64,000 nt of DNA from NCBI RefSeq assembly GCF_002086795.1, contig NZ_MVIM01000006.1:124001-188000 (forward strand). The letters run 5' to 3'. Position 1 is the stretch's first letter. Each line of letters begins with the position of its first letter. Below, in pieces: positions 1 through 9,352 of this stretch. Made by a program: the position numbers and the translations under genes. Under the pieces are notes generated by a model that did not search any database, was not told the DNA's origin, and saw only the letters and a list, made by a program, of their open reading frames with translations. The stretch is from Mycolicibacterium tusciae. Its GTDB lineage: Bacteria; Actinomycetota; Actinomycetes; Mycobacteriales; Mycobacteriaceae.

Positions 1-2
1 TC

Positions 3-1580
3 GATATCCCATCCTCCAGCGTCTACGACTTCCTGTTCGACCGCATCGCCGAGGAAGACCTCGACCAGATCGCCCTCATCGACGCGAAGTCGGGCCGGGA
101 AACCACCTACCGCGAGATGATCGCGCGTGTCGACGCGTTCGCCGGGGCGCTGACCGGGCGCGGTATCGGCGTCGGGGATGTCGTCGGGCTGCTGTCTCCG
201 AACAGTTCGGCGTTCGCAGTCGCGTTCCACGGCATCCTGCGCTCGGGTGCCACCGCCACGACCATCAACGCGCTGTTCACCGCCAAGGACATCGCCAAAC
301 AGCTGACCGATTCGGACGCCAAGATGCTGGTGACGGTCACACCGCTGCTGGCCCAAGCGAAGGAAGCGGCCGCGGCGGTCGGGCTGGCCGACAGCGATCT
401 CGTCGTGCTGGACGGTGAGGGCCATGAGATCGCCGGCCATCCCAACGCCGCTGATCTGATGAAGCCGGGTCTGCCGGCACCTGACGTCAGCTTCGCCCCG
501 TCCTCGCATCTTGCGGTGCTGCCGTACAGCTCGGGCACGACCGGAAACCCCAAGGGCGTGATGCTGACTCACCGCAACCTGGTGGCCAACGTCGCGCAGA
601 TCCGACCGCTGCACGGCATGGTCGCCGACGATGTCGTGATCGCCGTGCTGCCCTTCTTCCACATCTACGGGATGACGGTGTTGCTGAACGCCGCCCTGCA
701 CGCCCGCGCACGCCTGGTCATCATGCCGAGCTTCGATCTGACCGAATTCCTGGCGAACATCGCGAACCACAAGTGCTCGATCGCGTTCATCGCGCCGCCG
801 GTCGCCGTCGCGCTGGCCAAGCATCCGCTGATCGACGACTACGACCTCGGCTCGCTGAAAGTCGTCATGTCGGGCGCCGCCCCACTGGACGCCGATCTCG
901 GTCAGGCGGTCGCCGACCGGTTGGGATGCCGCGTCGTTCAGGGCTACGGGATGAGCGAGCTGAGCCCCGTCAGCCACATCACCCCGTTCGACGCGGGCGC
1001 GCATGACGTGAAGGGCGCCGCGCCGCTGAGCTCGGTCGGCTGGACCGTGTCCAACGCCGCGTCCAAAATCATCGACCCCGAGACCGGCGACGAAATCGAG
1101 GTCCCCGCAGAGGGTCTCAGCGAGACGGGTGAGCTCTGGTTCAAGGGGCCGAACGTGATGGCGGGCTACCTGAACAACGACTCGGCCACCAACGAGACGA
1201 TCGATGAGAACGGCTGGCTGCACACCGGCGACCTCGCCCAGGTCGACGCCAACGGCTGCGTGTACATCGTCGACCGGCTCAAGGAACTGATCAAGTACAA
1301 GGGCTACCAGGTGCCTCCCGCCGAACTCGAGGCAGTGCTGCTCAGCCATCCCGGGATCGCCGACGCGGCGGTCATCGGAGTTGTCGACGCCGAAGGCGAA
1401 GAGGTGCCAAAGGCTTTCGTGGTCAAACAGGCCGAGCAGGAGTTGAGCGCGGACGAGGTGATGGAGTTCGTCGCCGGTGAGGTGGCGCCGTACAAGAAGG
1501 TCCGTCAGGTGGAGTTCATCGAGACGATACCGAAATCCGCGTCAGGCAAGATCCTGCGTAAGGATCTACGAACGACGTAG
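3..1580 (+). CDS. 4-coumarate/fatty-acyl-CoA ligase (5' partial)
   Basis: ANL-superfamily AMP-forming acyl-CoA ligase that activates a carboxylic acid (aryl or fatty) with ATP and CoA. The reading frame is open to the left edge of the window, so the start is missing; 525 residues are visible. Motifs in order are the P-loop SSGTTGNPKGVMLTH (about 540-590 bp), GYGMSEL, the hinge region HTGDLAQVD, KELIKYKGYQVPPAELE, and the C-terminal catalytic lysine in PKSASGKILRKDL. The length fits 4CL-type enzymes, which are near 530 residues. The substrate cannot be read from the sequence. Its stop overlaps the convergent gene's end by 15 bp. Confidence 0.9.
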   Translation, partial: DIPSSSVYDFLFDRIAEEDLDQIALIDAKSGRETTYREMIARVDAFAGALTGRGIGVGDVVGLLSPNSSAFAVAFHGILRSGATATTINALFTAKDIAKQLTDSDAKMLVTVTPLLAQAKEAAAAVGLADSDLVVLDGEGHEIAGHPNAADLMKPGLPAPDVSFAPSSHLAVLPYSSGTTGNPKGVMLTHRNLVANVAQIRPLHGMVADDVVIAVLPFFHIYGMTVLLNAALHARARLVIMPSFDLTEFLANIANHKCSIAFIAPPVAVALAKHPLIDDYDLGSLKVVMSGAAPLDADLGQAVADRLGCRVVQGYGMSELSPVSHITPFDAGAHDVKGAAPLSSVGWTVSNAASKIIDPETGDEIEVPAEGLSETGELWFKGPNVMAGYLNNDSATNETIDENGWLHTGDLAQVDANGCVYIVDRLKELIKYKGYQVPPAELEAVLLSHPGIADAAVIGVVDAEGEEVPKAFVVKQAEQELSADEVMEFVAGEVAPYKKVRQVEFIETIPKSASGKILRKDLRTT

Positions 1581-2345
1581 TCTCTCCGCCGCGTGCGCGG
1601 CGCGTGCCTGCCGGTAGCCGAGGACGGCACCTGCGGCCGGGATCAGCAGGAGGCCGGCGACCCCCCACAGCGGGTCCGACCAGTCGACCGGTCGTGGTTC
1701 ACCCATTTGTTGTGTCAGCACCGGCGCGGCCGGAATCCGGCCCACCCATGGCGGCGCGGGGGCGGGCGCGGGGGCCGGCGGCGGAGGTGGCGGCGGCGCC
1801 GCAGGTGCCGGTTCGGCCACCGGGGCCCGCCATTGCGGTTCGGAATCAGGCTGCCGAGTGCCGGGTGTGCGGCCATTGCCGAACGTCACGCGGGGAGGAT
1901 CGAACCGCGCGTTTGGCACGCCGGCGCGATCCATACCGGACCCACCGGGTGTGCGGCCCGCGCCGACACCGCCGAACACGCCCGCGCCGCCTTGGGCTGA
2001 ACGCGACTCTGCGCCGTCGTTGCCTGAGCCCGCGGCCAGACTCGGCGCCAACTGGCCGACGTCGGGAGCGTCAATACGGCCTGAGCCGAACCGGACCTCC
2101 GGGCTCTCGACACCGCCCTCGTCGGCGTCGCCGTCACCCTCGGCGCCCTTGCCGCCGCGGTCTCCATCGCCGCCGCCGGACCCACCGCGTCCGTTGCCGT
2201 CGCCGTTGCCACGGTCAAGACTGTTGTCGCGATCAGATTGCGAGCCGCCCGGGTCCGCGACAGCCACCGTCGCGGTCCCGCCTAGCAGGAGAAACGCCGC
2301 GATCACACCGGCACATGCGGTGAGACGCGGGCTGAGTCGGGCCAC
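1566..2345 (-). CDS. Secreted/cell-surface Gly-Asp- and Pro-rich protein
   Basis: No known function recognised. The GTG start at 2343-2345 is chosen because AGGAG lies five bases upstream; a longer frame to 2417 lacks such a site. The 259-residue product begins with an Arg-containing n-region and the hydrophobic stretch AGVIAAFLLLGGTATVAVA ending in an Ala-rich cleavage region. Next come a Gly/Asp/Arg/Glu-rich low-complexity segment (about residues 35-75), a middle part with a few FGSGR/FGNGR-like motifs, a Pro/Ala block (PAPAAPPPPPPPAPAPAPAP), and a C-terminal hydrophobic helix WGVAGLLLIPAAGAVLGYRQ followed by basic residues. This is the layout of an exported protein with a membrane anchor and a wall-spanning spacer. 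Confidence 0.72.
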   Translation of the reverse strand: MARLSPRLTACAGVIAAFLLLGGTATVAVADPGGSQSDRDNSLDRGNGDGNGRGGSGGGDGDRGGKGAEGDGDADEGGVESPEVRFGSGRIDAPDVGQLAPSLAAGSGNDGAESRSAQGGAGVFGGVGAGRTPGGSGMDRAGVPNARFDPPRVTFGNGRTPGTRQPDSEPQWRAPVAEPAPAAPPPPPPPAPAPAPAPPWVGRIPAAPVLTQQMGEPRPVDWSDPLWGVAGLLLIPAAGAVLGYRQARAAHAAERLRRS

Positions 2346-2459
2346 AATTTCTCCTGCGAGTGGCAAATATGAATCGACGTTGTCGTCAGTGCATTGTTGC
2401 ACGCGGCGGGCGTGCATAGCGGATCTGTTCGGCGAACGCGCGAAGTTACGTGACGGCCT

Positions 2460-2786
2460 CTATTTATCCTCGACGAAAGTTCGCAGGCGGTCAATTGCTT
2501 TGTCCCATCGTTGCGACAACGCATTCAAGTATTCGCTGGCATCGGCCAAGGGCTTCGGCTCCATCCGCCAGATACGTTCCCTGCCGTGACGCCGACTGCT
2601 CACCAGGCCCACCGTCTCCAGGAGCAACAGATGCTTGGTCGCGGCCTGTCGGCTAACAGATACCACCGTGGTGACTTCGGTCGTCGAGCACGGCCCGCCG
2701 TCGCACAGGCGGGTGATGATGCGTAGGCGGTTCGGGTCGCCCAAGGCGTCGAACAGCGGCGCCCTGGCGACGACCGACGTACTCAC
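2460..2786 (-). CDS. ArsR-family winged-helix regulator
   Basis: A 108-residue repressor-type protein. The winged helix covers most of it: LFDALGDPNRLRIITRL, then the recognition region VSVSRQAATKHLLLLE and the wing GLVSSRRHGRERIWRM. It has no evident metal-binding Cys motif. The GTG start overlaps the upstream SRPBCC stop by four bases (GTGA), so the two are translationally coupled. ArsR-SRPBCC (AHSA1) pairs are common in actinobacteria; the ligand of this one is unknown. The paired inverted repeats upstream of the operon are the likely autorepression site. Confidence 0.88.
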   Translation of the reverse strand: MSTSVVARAPLFDALGDPNRLRIITRLCDGGPCSTTEVTTVVSVSRQAATKHLLLLETVGLVSSRRHGRERIWRMEPKPLADASEYLNALSQRWDKAIDRLRTFVEDK

Positions 2787-3277
2787 ACCTTCTCGCTGAG
2801 GGCCAGGTACTTGCGGACCAGTTCGGTCTGCGCCGCCCAGCCTTCGCTGTTGCCCTCGAACGCCGACTGCCTGCGCTCGGCAGGGATGGCGTCGAAACCG
2901 GATTCGACGATGCGCAGCAGCACTCCGTCGGCGGTGTCTTCGAGCGTGAACTCGACCAGAGTCGTCGGTTCGTCCGCGTAGTCGGCGCCGTCGTCGACCC
3001 CGAACGGATGCCAACGGAACGCGAGCCGGCGTTGTGGTTCCACCGCAACGATGTGCCAGGCGTCCGCCTTTCCGGCGTGCGGCTGCTGCGCCTTGGCGAC
3101 GTCCTCGTCGACCGTCGTCGGGGTGATCGTCCCCATCACCGAGGTGCCCGGCACGAACGGTCCGTCGAAGCGCACACCGAACCAGCTGCCGAACTCGTCG
3201 GCGTCGCTGACTGCGCGCCAGACTCGGTCCAGCGGGGCTTTCAACAGAACTTCCTTCTCGATCCGATCTGGATTCAT
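2783..3277 (-). CDS. SRPBCC (AHSA1-like) domain protein
   Basis: A 164-residue START-like (SRPBCC) fold protein of the activator-of-Hsp90 homology family, which usually binds a small hydrophobic ligand. Features are the opening IEKEVLLKAPLDRVWRAVSD, the conserved FGSWFGVRFDGPF, and the late segment GVLLRIVESGFDAIP followed by a GW-containing helix. The ATG at 3275-3277 is used because AGGAGG sits six bases upstream; an in-frame TTG two codons earlier has no such spacing. It is co-transcribed with the ArsR regulator. The ligand or enzymatic activity cannot be deduced. Confidence 0.85.
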   Translation of the reverse strand: MNPDRIEKEVLLKAPLDRVWRAVSDADEFGSWFGVRFDGPFVPGTSVMGTITPTTVDEDVAKAQQPHAGKADAWHIVAVEPQRRLAFRWHPFGVDDGADYADEPTTLVEFTLEDTADGVLLRIVESGFDAIPAERRQSAFEGNSEGWAAQTELVRKYLALSEKV

Positions 3278-3279
3278 AT

Positions 3280-3345
3280 GCAACCTCCTGGTTGCTTGTC
3301 AGGCTAGCGGCGACGGCGCCGACACGCAACCTTTCAGTTGCTTGT
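3280..3345 (-). promoter_or_regulatory. Promoter with two ArsR operator candidates
   Basis: Two 20-bp direct repeats (3280-3299 and 3326-3345, 16 of 20 bases identical) each hold a perfect GCAAC-N6-GTTGC inverted repeat. On the minus strand a promoter fits between them: -35 TTGCGT at 3324-3329, a 17-bp spacer and -10 TAGCCT at 3301-3306. One palindrome covers the -35 box; the other covers the expected transcription start through the Shine-Dalgarno AGGAGG. This placement suits autorepression by the downstream ArsR protein. No binding has been shown. Confidence 0.65.
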
Positions 3346-3346
3346 T

Positions 3347-4357
3347 TTAGATCGCGTCCGGATCCTCGGCGAACACATCGGCCGCCTTCTGCGCGAGTTC
3401 GATGGCGATGCGAGCCCATTCCGGGGTGGCTCCGGCGAGCCCGCACGCGGGGGTGACTCCGATCCGCTCACCCAGCACCGACCGTGGGAAGCCGAGTCGG
3501 TCGGTGACGGTGACCGCCGCCTCTGCGATCGCCTCGGACGAGGGGCGTGCGGCGGGTGCGGTCGTCGGAACGACCCCGAGCAGGACGGTGCGCCCGCTTT
3601 CGACGAACTCGCCGATACCGTCGAGATCGGCTGCGGTGAGCGTGGATACGTCAACCGATAGCGCTTGAATAGAGCTGCGCTGCAACATGTTCCATGGTAG
3701 GTCCGCGGCACAACTGTGCAACGCAACCTCGGCGCCTGTGGTCGCGATGCAGTCGTCGATCAACCCGATCGCGATGGGTTCGTCGACCGGATGCACGGGC
3801 GACAGACTGGTCACCCCGGTGAGCCGGCCGAGCAGCGCCGCGGGCAACAGCGGCTCGTCGAACTGCACCACCACCGCCGTATCCAGTCGCCTGGCGACCT
3901 CGGCCCGATGCCGCGCCATGCCCTCCCCGAGCGAGGCGGCCAGGTCGCGTACCGCGCCCGCATCGGTGATGGCGCGATGCCCTCCGGAAAGCTCCAGCTG
4001 CGCCGCCAAGGTGATGGGGCCCGGGGATTGAACTTTGACGGTGCGGTTGCCGCCTCGCAGGCCGGCGTTCTCCCACGCCTCCTCCAGCGCGTCGAGGTCC
4101 TCGTTGAGCAGGCTGACGGCGCGGCGAACCACCGCGCTGCGGCCAGGGGCGATCCGGTAACCGCGCGGCACGGTGTCGATCCCGATATCGACGAGCAGCG
4201 CACCGGCCCGGCCGATCATGTCCGCACCGACCCCCCGGCCCGGAAGCTCAACGAGATGCGGCAGGGTGTGCAATTCGCCGACGACGATTTCTGCGGCCTG
4301 ACGGGGCGAGGTGCCCGGCCATGATCCGATGCCGGTAGCGGCGGCGAAAACACTCAC
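3347..4357 (-). CDS. MetE C-terminal-like (B12-independent methionine synthase family) protein
   Basis: Homologue of M. tuberculosis Rv3015c as I recall it. At 336 residues it has only the C-terminal (UROD/MetE-like TIM barrel) domain of cobalamin-independent methionine synthase. It opens with ATGIGSWPGTSPRQAAEIV. The zinc-site pattern is present: HSCAADLPW supplies His and Cys, and TPACGLAGATPEW supplies the late Cys; QFDEPLLP matches the conserved barrel strand. Such single-domain proteins may use other methyl donors, so methionine synthesis is not certain. It is divergent from lpqA with 53 bp between starts. Confidence 0.82.
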   Translation of the reverse strand: MSVFAAATGIGSWPGTSPRQAAEIVVGELHTLPHLVELPGRGVGADMIGRAGALLVDIGIDTVPRGYRIAPGRSAVVRRAVSLLNEDLDALEEAWENAGLRGGNRTVKVQSPGPITLAAQLELSGGHRAITDAGAVRDLAASLGEGMARHRAEVARRLDTAVVVQFDEPLLPAALLGRLTGVTSLSPVHPVDEPIAIGLIDDCIATTGAEVALHSCAADLPWNMLQRSSIQALSVDVSTLTAADLDGIGEFVESGRTVLLGVVPTTAPAARPSSEAIAEAAVTVTDRLGFPRSVLGERIGVTPACGLAGATPEWARIAIELAQKAADVFAEDPDAI

Positions 4358-4410
4358 TCGCTGAACAGTATTCGATGGGGCTAGTCTCGATCGGAAAGGG
4401 GAGGTAGGTC

Positions 4411-5052
4411 ATGCCCGTGGCGACCAGGTCATTTCTGGTCTGGGGTGTGGCGGCGCTCCTTGCCGCGGGCTGCACGCAGTCGGTCGCCGGCACCGCGGTG
4501 CGGGCAGTCCCCGGCCTCGACGACGATTCGCGGTCGCCGGTCGACGTCGAGTCGGTAGTCCTCGACCAGTCGCAGATGCGGGCGATCACCGGCGCCGGCG
4601 AGGACCTCTCGATCATCCCGAGTATGGACGGCAAGATCCCTGTCGACGTCGATTCACTCGTCAAAGGTGCGCCGCCACAATGTGAATGGCTATTTGCAGA
4701 ATCCCAGACGTTCGGTCCCGACGTGGAGGAGTTCCACAAGACCACGTTCCAAAATCCCCCCGACGGCGCCCTCATCTCCGAAGGCGTGGCGGCCTATCGC
4801 GACACCGAAACCGCCCGGGCGGCCTTCGACAGCCTCGTCAGCAGAGTCGACGATTGCGGCTCAACCGCTTTGGGGTCGGCGCTGGTCGGTGAATGGACAA
4901 GCGGCAGCCAGGCCCTGACGATGCGGCCGGGCGCCTGCGGCCGGGACTACCGCGTCAAATCGGTGGTGATGGTGGAGGTCACCTTCTGTCACTTCCCCGG
5001 CTCGGTGCCCGACATCGTGATGACGAACATCCTCGCGAATGTGCCGGAGTGA
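4411..5052 (+). CDS. lpqA: Lipoprotein LpqA, PknH-sensor-like domain
   Basis: A 213-residue lipoprotein. The signal peptide ends in the lipobox LAAGC (Cys 21), predicting lipidation and anchoring on the outer face of the membrane. The mature part resembles the PknH extracellular sensor domain family, with Cys residues in QCEWLF, DDCGS, ACGRDY and TFCHFP that could form two disulfides. The start has a strong GGGGAGG six bases upstream. Placement beside the Rv3015c and mnmA homologues matches Rv3016 (lpqA). The function in the family is unknown. Confidence 0.85.
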   Translation: MPVATRSFLVWGVAALLAAGCTQSVAGTAVRAVPGLDDDSRSPVDVESVVLDQSQMRAITGAGEDLSIIPSMDGKIPVDVDSLVKGAPPQCEWLFAESQTFGPDVEEFHKTTFQNPPDGALISEGVAAYRDTETARAAFDSLVSRVDDCGSTALGSALVGEWTSGSQALTMRPGACGRDYRVKSVVMVEVTFCHFPGSVPDIVMTNILANVPE

Positions 5053-5058
5053 TCGCCG

Positions 5059-6126
5059 TCAGCGGGTGATGGTCGCGCTCCCCAGCACTTCGTCGCCGTC
5101 CGGATCGGGGCGGTAGAGGACCATCGTCTGCCCCGCCGCCACGCCTCGAATCGGGGCGCGCAGCTCGACGGCCAGCCGGCCGTCGCGAAGTTCGGCGACA
5201 CCGTCACCGATCCCGCCGTGCGCGCGCACCTGCACCTGGCATTCCATCGGGCCCGTCGGCGCGTCGCCGGTTGTGAACACCGGCCGTTCGCCGGTCAGCG
5301 ACCAAACGTCGAGATCCGCGGCGTTGCCGACTTGCACGGTGCCGGTTTCGGCGTCGATGCCGGTGACGTATCGCGGCTTCCCGTCGGATCCGGGTCCGGC
5401 GATGCCAAGGCCCTTGCGCTGGCCGACGGTGAACCCGTGCACGCCGTCGTGTTCGGCGAGCACCGTTCCGCCCGAGTCGACAACTGTGCCGCGACGGACC
5501 CCGATTCGGGCGCCGAGAAATGCGCGCGTGTCTCCCGAGGGAATGAAGCAGATGTCGTGGCTGTCCGGCTTTTCGGCGACGGCGAGCCCCCGGCTGGCCG
5601 CCTCCTCACGAATCTGCGGCTTGGGGGTGTCACCAACGGGGAACACCGCGTGGCGCAACTGCTCGGCCGTCAGCACCGCGAGAACGTAGGACTGGTCCTT
5701 GTCGGCATCGACGGCGCGACGCAGCCGTCCGCTCGACAACCGCGCATAATGACCCGTGGCCACGGCGTCGAACCCCAGCGCGAGCGCACGAGCCGCCAAC
5801 GCGGAGAACTTGATTCGCTCATTGCACCGCACGCACGGATTCGGCGTCTCGCCACGCGCGTAGGACGACACAAAGTCGTCAACCACGTCTTCTTTGAATC
5901 GGTCTGCGAAATCCCAGACGTAAAACGGGATGTCGAGCACATCGGCGACCCGTCGGGCGTCGCCGGCGTCCTCCTTGGAGCAGCAGCCCCGTGATCCGGT
6001 GCGCAGCGTGCCGGGCGCCGACGACAGCGCAAGGTGCACGCCCACCACGTCGTGTCCGGCGTCGACCATCCGGGCGGCTGCGACCGAAGAGTCCACGCCA
6101 CCGCTCATCGCTACGAGCACCCGCAC
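5059..6126 (-). CDS. mnmA: tRNA-specific 2-thiouridylase MnmA
   Basis: ATP-dependent thiolase that installs 2-thiouridine at wobble position 34 of Lys, Glu and Gln tRNAs, using sulfur relayed from a cysteine desulfurase. The 355-residue protein starts at GTG 6124-6126, sharing one base with the iscS stop (TAGTG). It begins with the PP-loop [15 protein letters not shown]. The two catalytic cysteines are in [14 protein letters not shown] and [13 protein letters not shown], followed by the central domain [14 protein letters not shown] and a C-terminal beta-barrel. Homologue of Rv3024c. Confidence 0.96.
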   Translation of the reverse strand: MRVLVAMSGGVDSSVAAARMVDAGHDVVGVHLALSSAPGTLRTGSRGCCSKEDAGDARRVADVLDIPFYVWDFADRFKEDVVDDFVSSYARGETPNPCVRCNERIKFSALAARALALGFDAVATGHYARLSSGRLRRAVDADKDQSYVLAVLTAEQLRHAVFPVGDTPKPQIREEAASRGLAVAEKPDSHDICFIPSGDTRAFLGARIGVRRGTVVDSGGTVLAEHDGVHGFTVGQRKGLGIAGPGSDGKPRYVTGIDAETGTVQVGNAADLDVWSLTGERPVFTTGDAPTGPMECQVQVRAHGGIGDGVAELRDGRLAVELRAPIRGVAAGQTMVLYRPDPDGDEVLGSATITR

Positions 6127-7346
6127 TAGTCGACCACTCCTGAGCTTGCCAATGCCGCGTGTCGCGCCCGCTCTACCGCGGCGGGCAGGACGGCCAACGC
6201 GGCCTCGACATCTGATTCGGTGGTGGTGTGGCCCAACGACAATCGCAGCGAGCCGCGGGCGCTGGCGGGATCGGCGCCCATCGCGATCAGCACGTGTGAG
6301 GGCTGCGCGACTCCGGCGGTGCACGCCGAACCTGTCGAGCACTCAATCCCTTTGGCGTCCAGCAGCATCAGCAGCGAGTCGCCCTCGCAACCGCGGAACG
6401 TGAAGTGGGTGTTGCCGGGCAGCCGGTCGCTGCCCGTCGCGCCATTGAGGTGCACATCGTCAATGCTCGACAGCACGCCGTCGATCAGGCGGTCGCGCAG
6501 TTCGGTGACGCGTACGCTGTTGGCTTCCAGGCCTTCTACTGCGATCCGCGCTGCGGCGGCCATGGCGACTGCACCGGCGACATCCGGTGTACCCGAACGC
6601 ACATCGCGTTCTTGTCCCCCACCGTGCAACAACGGCACACATGCCGTGTCGCGGCGCAACAGCAATGCCCCCACCCCGGTGGGCCCGCCGAATTTGTGCC
6701 CGGCGATGCTCATCGCCGACAGTCCGCTAGCGGCAAAGTCGACCGGTATCTGACCCACCGCCTGGACGGCGTCGCTATGCATCGGGATGTCGAATTCGGC
6801 AGCAATCGCAGCCAGTTTCGCGGTCGGCATGATCGTGCCGACTTCGTTGTTTGCCCACATGACGGTCACCAGCGCCACGTCGTCGTGGTCCCGCAACGCA
6901 TCCCGAAGCGCCGACGGTGATATCGATCCGTCGGCGTCGACGGGAAGCCAGGTCACCTCGGCGCCTTCGTGTTCGACGAGCCACTCGACGGCATCGAGCA
7001 CGGCGTGGTGCTCAACGCCAGTGGTGATGATGCGTCGGCGGCGCGGGTCGCCGTCTCGGCGCGCCCAGTAGATGCCCTTGACCGCCAGGTTGTCACTCTC
7101 GGTTCCACCCGCGGTGAAGATCACCTCGGACGGCCGAGCGCCCAGTAGCTTGGCGAGCGTCTCGCGGGCCTCCTCCATGCGGCGGCGGGCGGTCCGCCCG
7201 GCGCCGTGCAGTGACGACGCGTTACCGACGGTCGCCAGGACTGACGTCATCGCCTCGATGGCCCCGGGGTGCATCGGGGTGGTGGCGGCGTGATCCAGAT
7301 AGACCGGCAGCGCGCCGCTGGGGCGAAGATCATCTGGCGAGGTCAT
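6126..7346 (-). CDS. iscS: Cysteine desulfurase IscS
   Basis: PLP enzyme converting L-cysteine to alanine and enzyme-bound persulfide; supplies sulfur for tRNA thiolation and Fe-S clusters. The 406-residue product shows YLDHAATTP at the N-terminus, [17 protein letters not shown], the PLP lysine in [18 protein letters not shown] and the persulfide cysteine in [19 protein letters not shown]. The one-base overlap with mnmA implies a shared operon in which IscS feeds MnmA. Homologue of Rv3025c. Confidence 0.96.
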   Translation of the reverse strand: MTSPDDLRPSGALPVYLDHAATTPMHPGAIEAMTSVLATVGNASSLHGAGRTARRRMEEARETLAKLLGARPSEVIFTAGGTESDNLAVKGIYWARRDGDPRRRRIITTGVEHHAVLDAVEWLVEHEGAEVTWLPVDADGSISPSALRDALRDHDDVALVTVMWANNEVGTIMPTAKLAAIAAEFDIPMHSDAVQAVGQIPVDFAASGLSAMSIAGHKFGGPTGVGALLLRRDTACVPLLHGGGQERDVRSGTPDVAGAVAMAAAARIAVEGLEANSVRVTELRDRLIDGVLSSIDDVHLNGATGSDRLPGNTHFTFRGCEGDSLLMLLDAKGIECSTGSACTAGVAQPSHVLIAMGADPASARGSLRLSLGHTTTESDVEAALAVLPAAVERARHAALASSGVVD

Positions 7347-7393
7347 AGCCGTTCCATGGTAGCGGCCTCTGACCGGCCGGCCAGATCCCGTGG

Positions 7394-8233
7394 TCAGGCC
7401 ACCAAGGCGTGACCGTGTCCGCGGCGTGCCGAACGCGTTGCGTCCCCACGCACGGCCGATTCGCAGCGGTTGGCCAGGTCCCGGCGATCGGTGCCCGGCA
7501 ACTGCAGAGATTCGACCTGCACGCGCACGATGGTGCGCTGTGCGGTGATGAGCCGTTTGGTGGACGCGAGCAGCGTGTCTTCACCGACATAGGCGGCGAT
7601 GGTCGACGGCTGGCCGTCGCGACCGTGGTAGCTCAGCCGCAGCGGTTGAACCGGCCTGCCCGCATCGACGGCGGCCTGGAACATCGCAGGCCGGAACTGG
7701 CCGTACGCCACGCCGCACCAGGTCGTGCCCTCGGGGAACGCGACGACCGTCTGTCCGGCCTGCAACCGGGCGGCAATCATGGAGACGACGTCGGGCAGGC
7801 GCCGCAGGTTATCCCGGTCGATCGGGATCACTTTCATCAGCCGAGCCAGGAACCCGAGCCCGGGCCAGTTGATCATCTCGGACTTGGCGACGAACCGGCC
7901 CGGCAACACCGAGCCGATCGCGAAGATGTCGACCCACGACACATGGCCGCTGACCACCAGCACGCCCTGCAGGTTTCGAATCGGCCCGCCGGACACCGTG
8001 ATTCGCACACCCAGACAGCGCAGCATCAGCCGGCAATAGCTTCGCTGCACATGGGAGCGACCCGGTACCGGAATGGCGAGCAGCGGAACGGCGGCCAGAA
8101 GCAGGAACGCGAACGTGGCGCGTATCGCGACGCGCCACGCGACGATCACACGCTGGCCGGCGGGCGCGTCTGCCGCAGCTACGCAACTGGCGTCGCACGT
8201 GGCGCGCGGCAGCCAGGGGCTGTCGACGCTCAT
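7394..8233 (-). CDS. 1-acyl-glycerol-3-phosphate acyltransferase (PlsC family)
   Basis: Membrane-associated lysophospholipid acyltransferase, homologue of Rv3026c. In 279 residues it has an N-terminal hydrophobic helix ([20 protein letters not shown]), the catalytic HX4D motif in [14 protein letters not shown], the substrate region [13 protein letters not shown] and the FPEGTTW block. The start overlaps the stop of the upstream GNAT gene by four bases, so the two acyltransferases are coupled. Such pairs are known in ornithine-lipid synthesis (OlsA/OlsB); whether this pair acts that way is inference. Confidence 0.87.
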   Translation of the reverse strand: MSVDSPWLPRATCDASCVAAADAPAGQRVIVAWRVAIRATFAFLLLAAVPLLAIPVPGRSHVQRSYCRLMLRCLGVRITVSGGPIRNLQGVLVVSGHVSWVDIFAIGSVLPGRFVAKSEMINWPGLGFLARLMKVIPIDRDNLRRLPDVVSMIAARLQAGQTVVAFPEGTTWCGVAYGQFRPAMFQAAVDAGRPVQPLRLSYHGRDGQPSTIAAYVGEDTLLASTKRLITAQRTIVRVQVESLQLPGTDRRDLANRCESAVRGDATRSARRGHGHALVA

Positions 8234-9090
8234 GACGTCATCCCCGCTGCCATCGCGCTCGCCGCACCCACCGACCTCAGGCGCTTGAGATACCGGATGT
8301 CGGCCCGGCGTTTGTCCAGCAGCGCCGGGAAGTCGCCGACGCCGAATTCCGGGTCGTGGGCCGGATCGCCGCAGACCTGCGCGCCCAGCCGCAGATAGCC
8401 GCGCATCAGCGGCGGTATGGACACCCGCGCGGGCGGATCGATGTCGTCCAGGCCCTTACCGTCGACCGTCACCGGCCGGTACGGATACACCGTGAATTCG
8501 GCGGGAGCGGCATGGCGGTGGCGGACGAAATCGCGCACCCCACGGATCTGACTGCCGGGCGCGCTGTCCTCAGCACCGGCGACCGCCACCGATACGCATC
8601 CGGCCACGTAGTCGTAGCCACAGCGGTCCAGGTAGGCCAAGATACCTGCCCACATCAGCAGGACGACGCCGCCGTTGCGGTGATCCTCACGAACCACGGC
8701 GCGGCCCATCTCGACCAGTGAGGGCCGCAGTGCGTCGAGGCCCTGGACGTCGAATTCAGTTGCGGTGTAAAGGCCTCCGGCGGCGATGGCACCGGGCGGC
8801 GGCAACATCCGGTAACAGCCGACGATTTCGCCGGAGTTGTCCTCGCGAACCAGCAGATGATCGCAGTGCTCGTCGAAGCCATCGGCGTCCAGGCCGGCCT
8901 GAAATTCCGGGCTGGCGCCGACGAGCGCAAATCCGGGCTCGGAGGTGAACACGTCGTGGCGGAGGCGCTGCGCGGATTCGATGAGCGCGGGGTCGGTGGA
9001 CAGCAACAAGCTGTAGCGCGGCAGTGCGGAGCCGGATGACGCGCGGGTGTCGATGTCGTCGGGGGCGATGAGTACAGACGCTCTGCTCAT
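8230..9090 (-). CDS. GNAT / ornithine-acyl-ACP-type N-acyltransferase
   Basis: Acyltransferase of the OlsB/hemolysin-like GNAT family, homologue of Rv3027c. Recognisable parts are YSLLLSTDPALIESAQRLRH, VFTSEPGF, DHLLVREDNSGEIVGCYRML, the central VEMGRAVVREDHRNG and the late segment IPPLMRGYLRLGAQVCGDPA. The start at ATG 9088-9090 (MSRASVLIAP, 286 residues) is chosen by protein likeness. An ATG at 9112-9114 has GGAG directly against it, and the frame stays open to 9192. Coupled to the downstream PlsC-type gene. Confidence 0.82.
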   Translation of the reverse strand: MSRASVLIAPDDIDTRASSGSALPRYSLLLSTDPALIESAQRLRHDVFTSEPGFALVGASPEFQAGLDADGFDEHCDHLLVREDNSGEIVGCYRMLPPPGAIAAGGLYTATEFDVQGLDALRPSLVEMGRAVVREDHRNGGVVLLMWAGILAYLDRCGYDYVAGCVSVAVAGAEDSAPGSQIRGVRDFVRHRHAAPAEFTVYPYRPVTVDGKGLDDIDPPARVSIPPLMRGYLRLGAQVCGDPAHDPEFGVGDFPALLDKRRADIRYLKRLRSVGAASAMAAGMTS

Positions 9091-9300
9091 GGCTGAACGG
9101 TCGCGTGGTTGCATCTCCGTACGGCATCGGGCGTGTGACGTGTCCGTGAGCGCTAGGTGACGAGTTGGGCGCATCTGTGTGCAAAAACACAAATTTGGGC
9201 GGCCCAGGATGGCTCAGCTGTCGAGAAACGCGACATTGTCGGGAAAATGGGCTGCGCTCGCGAGGCGAACCACCCTTGAAGTCCGTAGTCGAACGCAAAA

Positions 9301-9338
9301 GCAAAACCCCCGACCGCAGAGCACGTCGGGGGTTTTGC
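9301..9338 (-). terminator. Rho-independent terminator of the etfBA operon
   Basis: Perfect 14-bp inverted repeat gcaaaacccccgac / gtcgggggttttgc with a 10-base loop, 14 bp past the etfA stop. Read on the minus strand the GC core is followed by TTTTGC and a further TTTTGCG, a good U-rich tail. No plus-strand gene ends here. Confidence 0.87.
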
Positions 9339-9352
9339 GGAGCTCTACTGAG

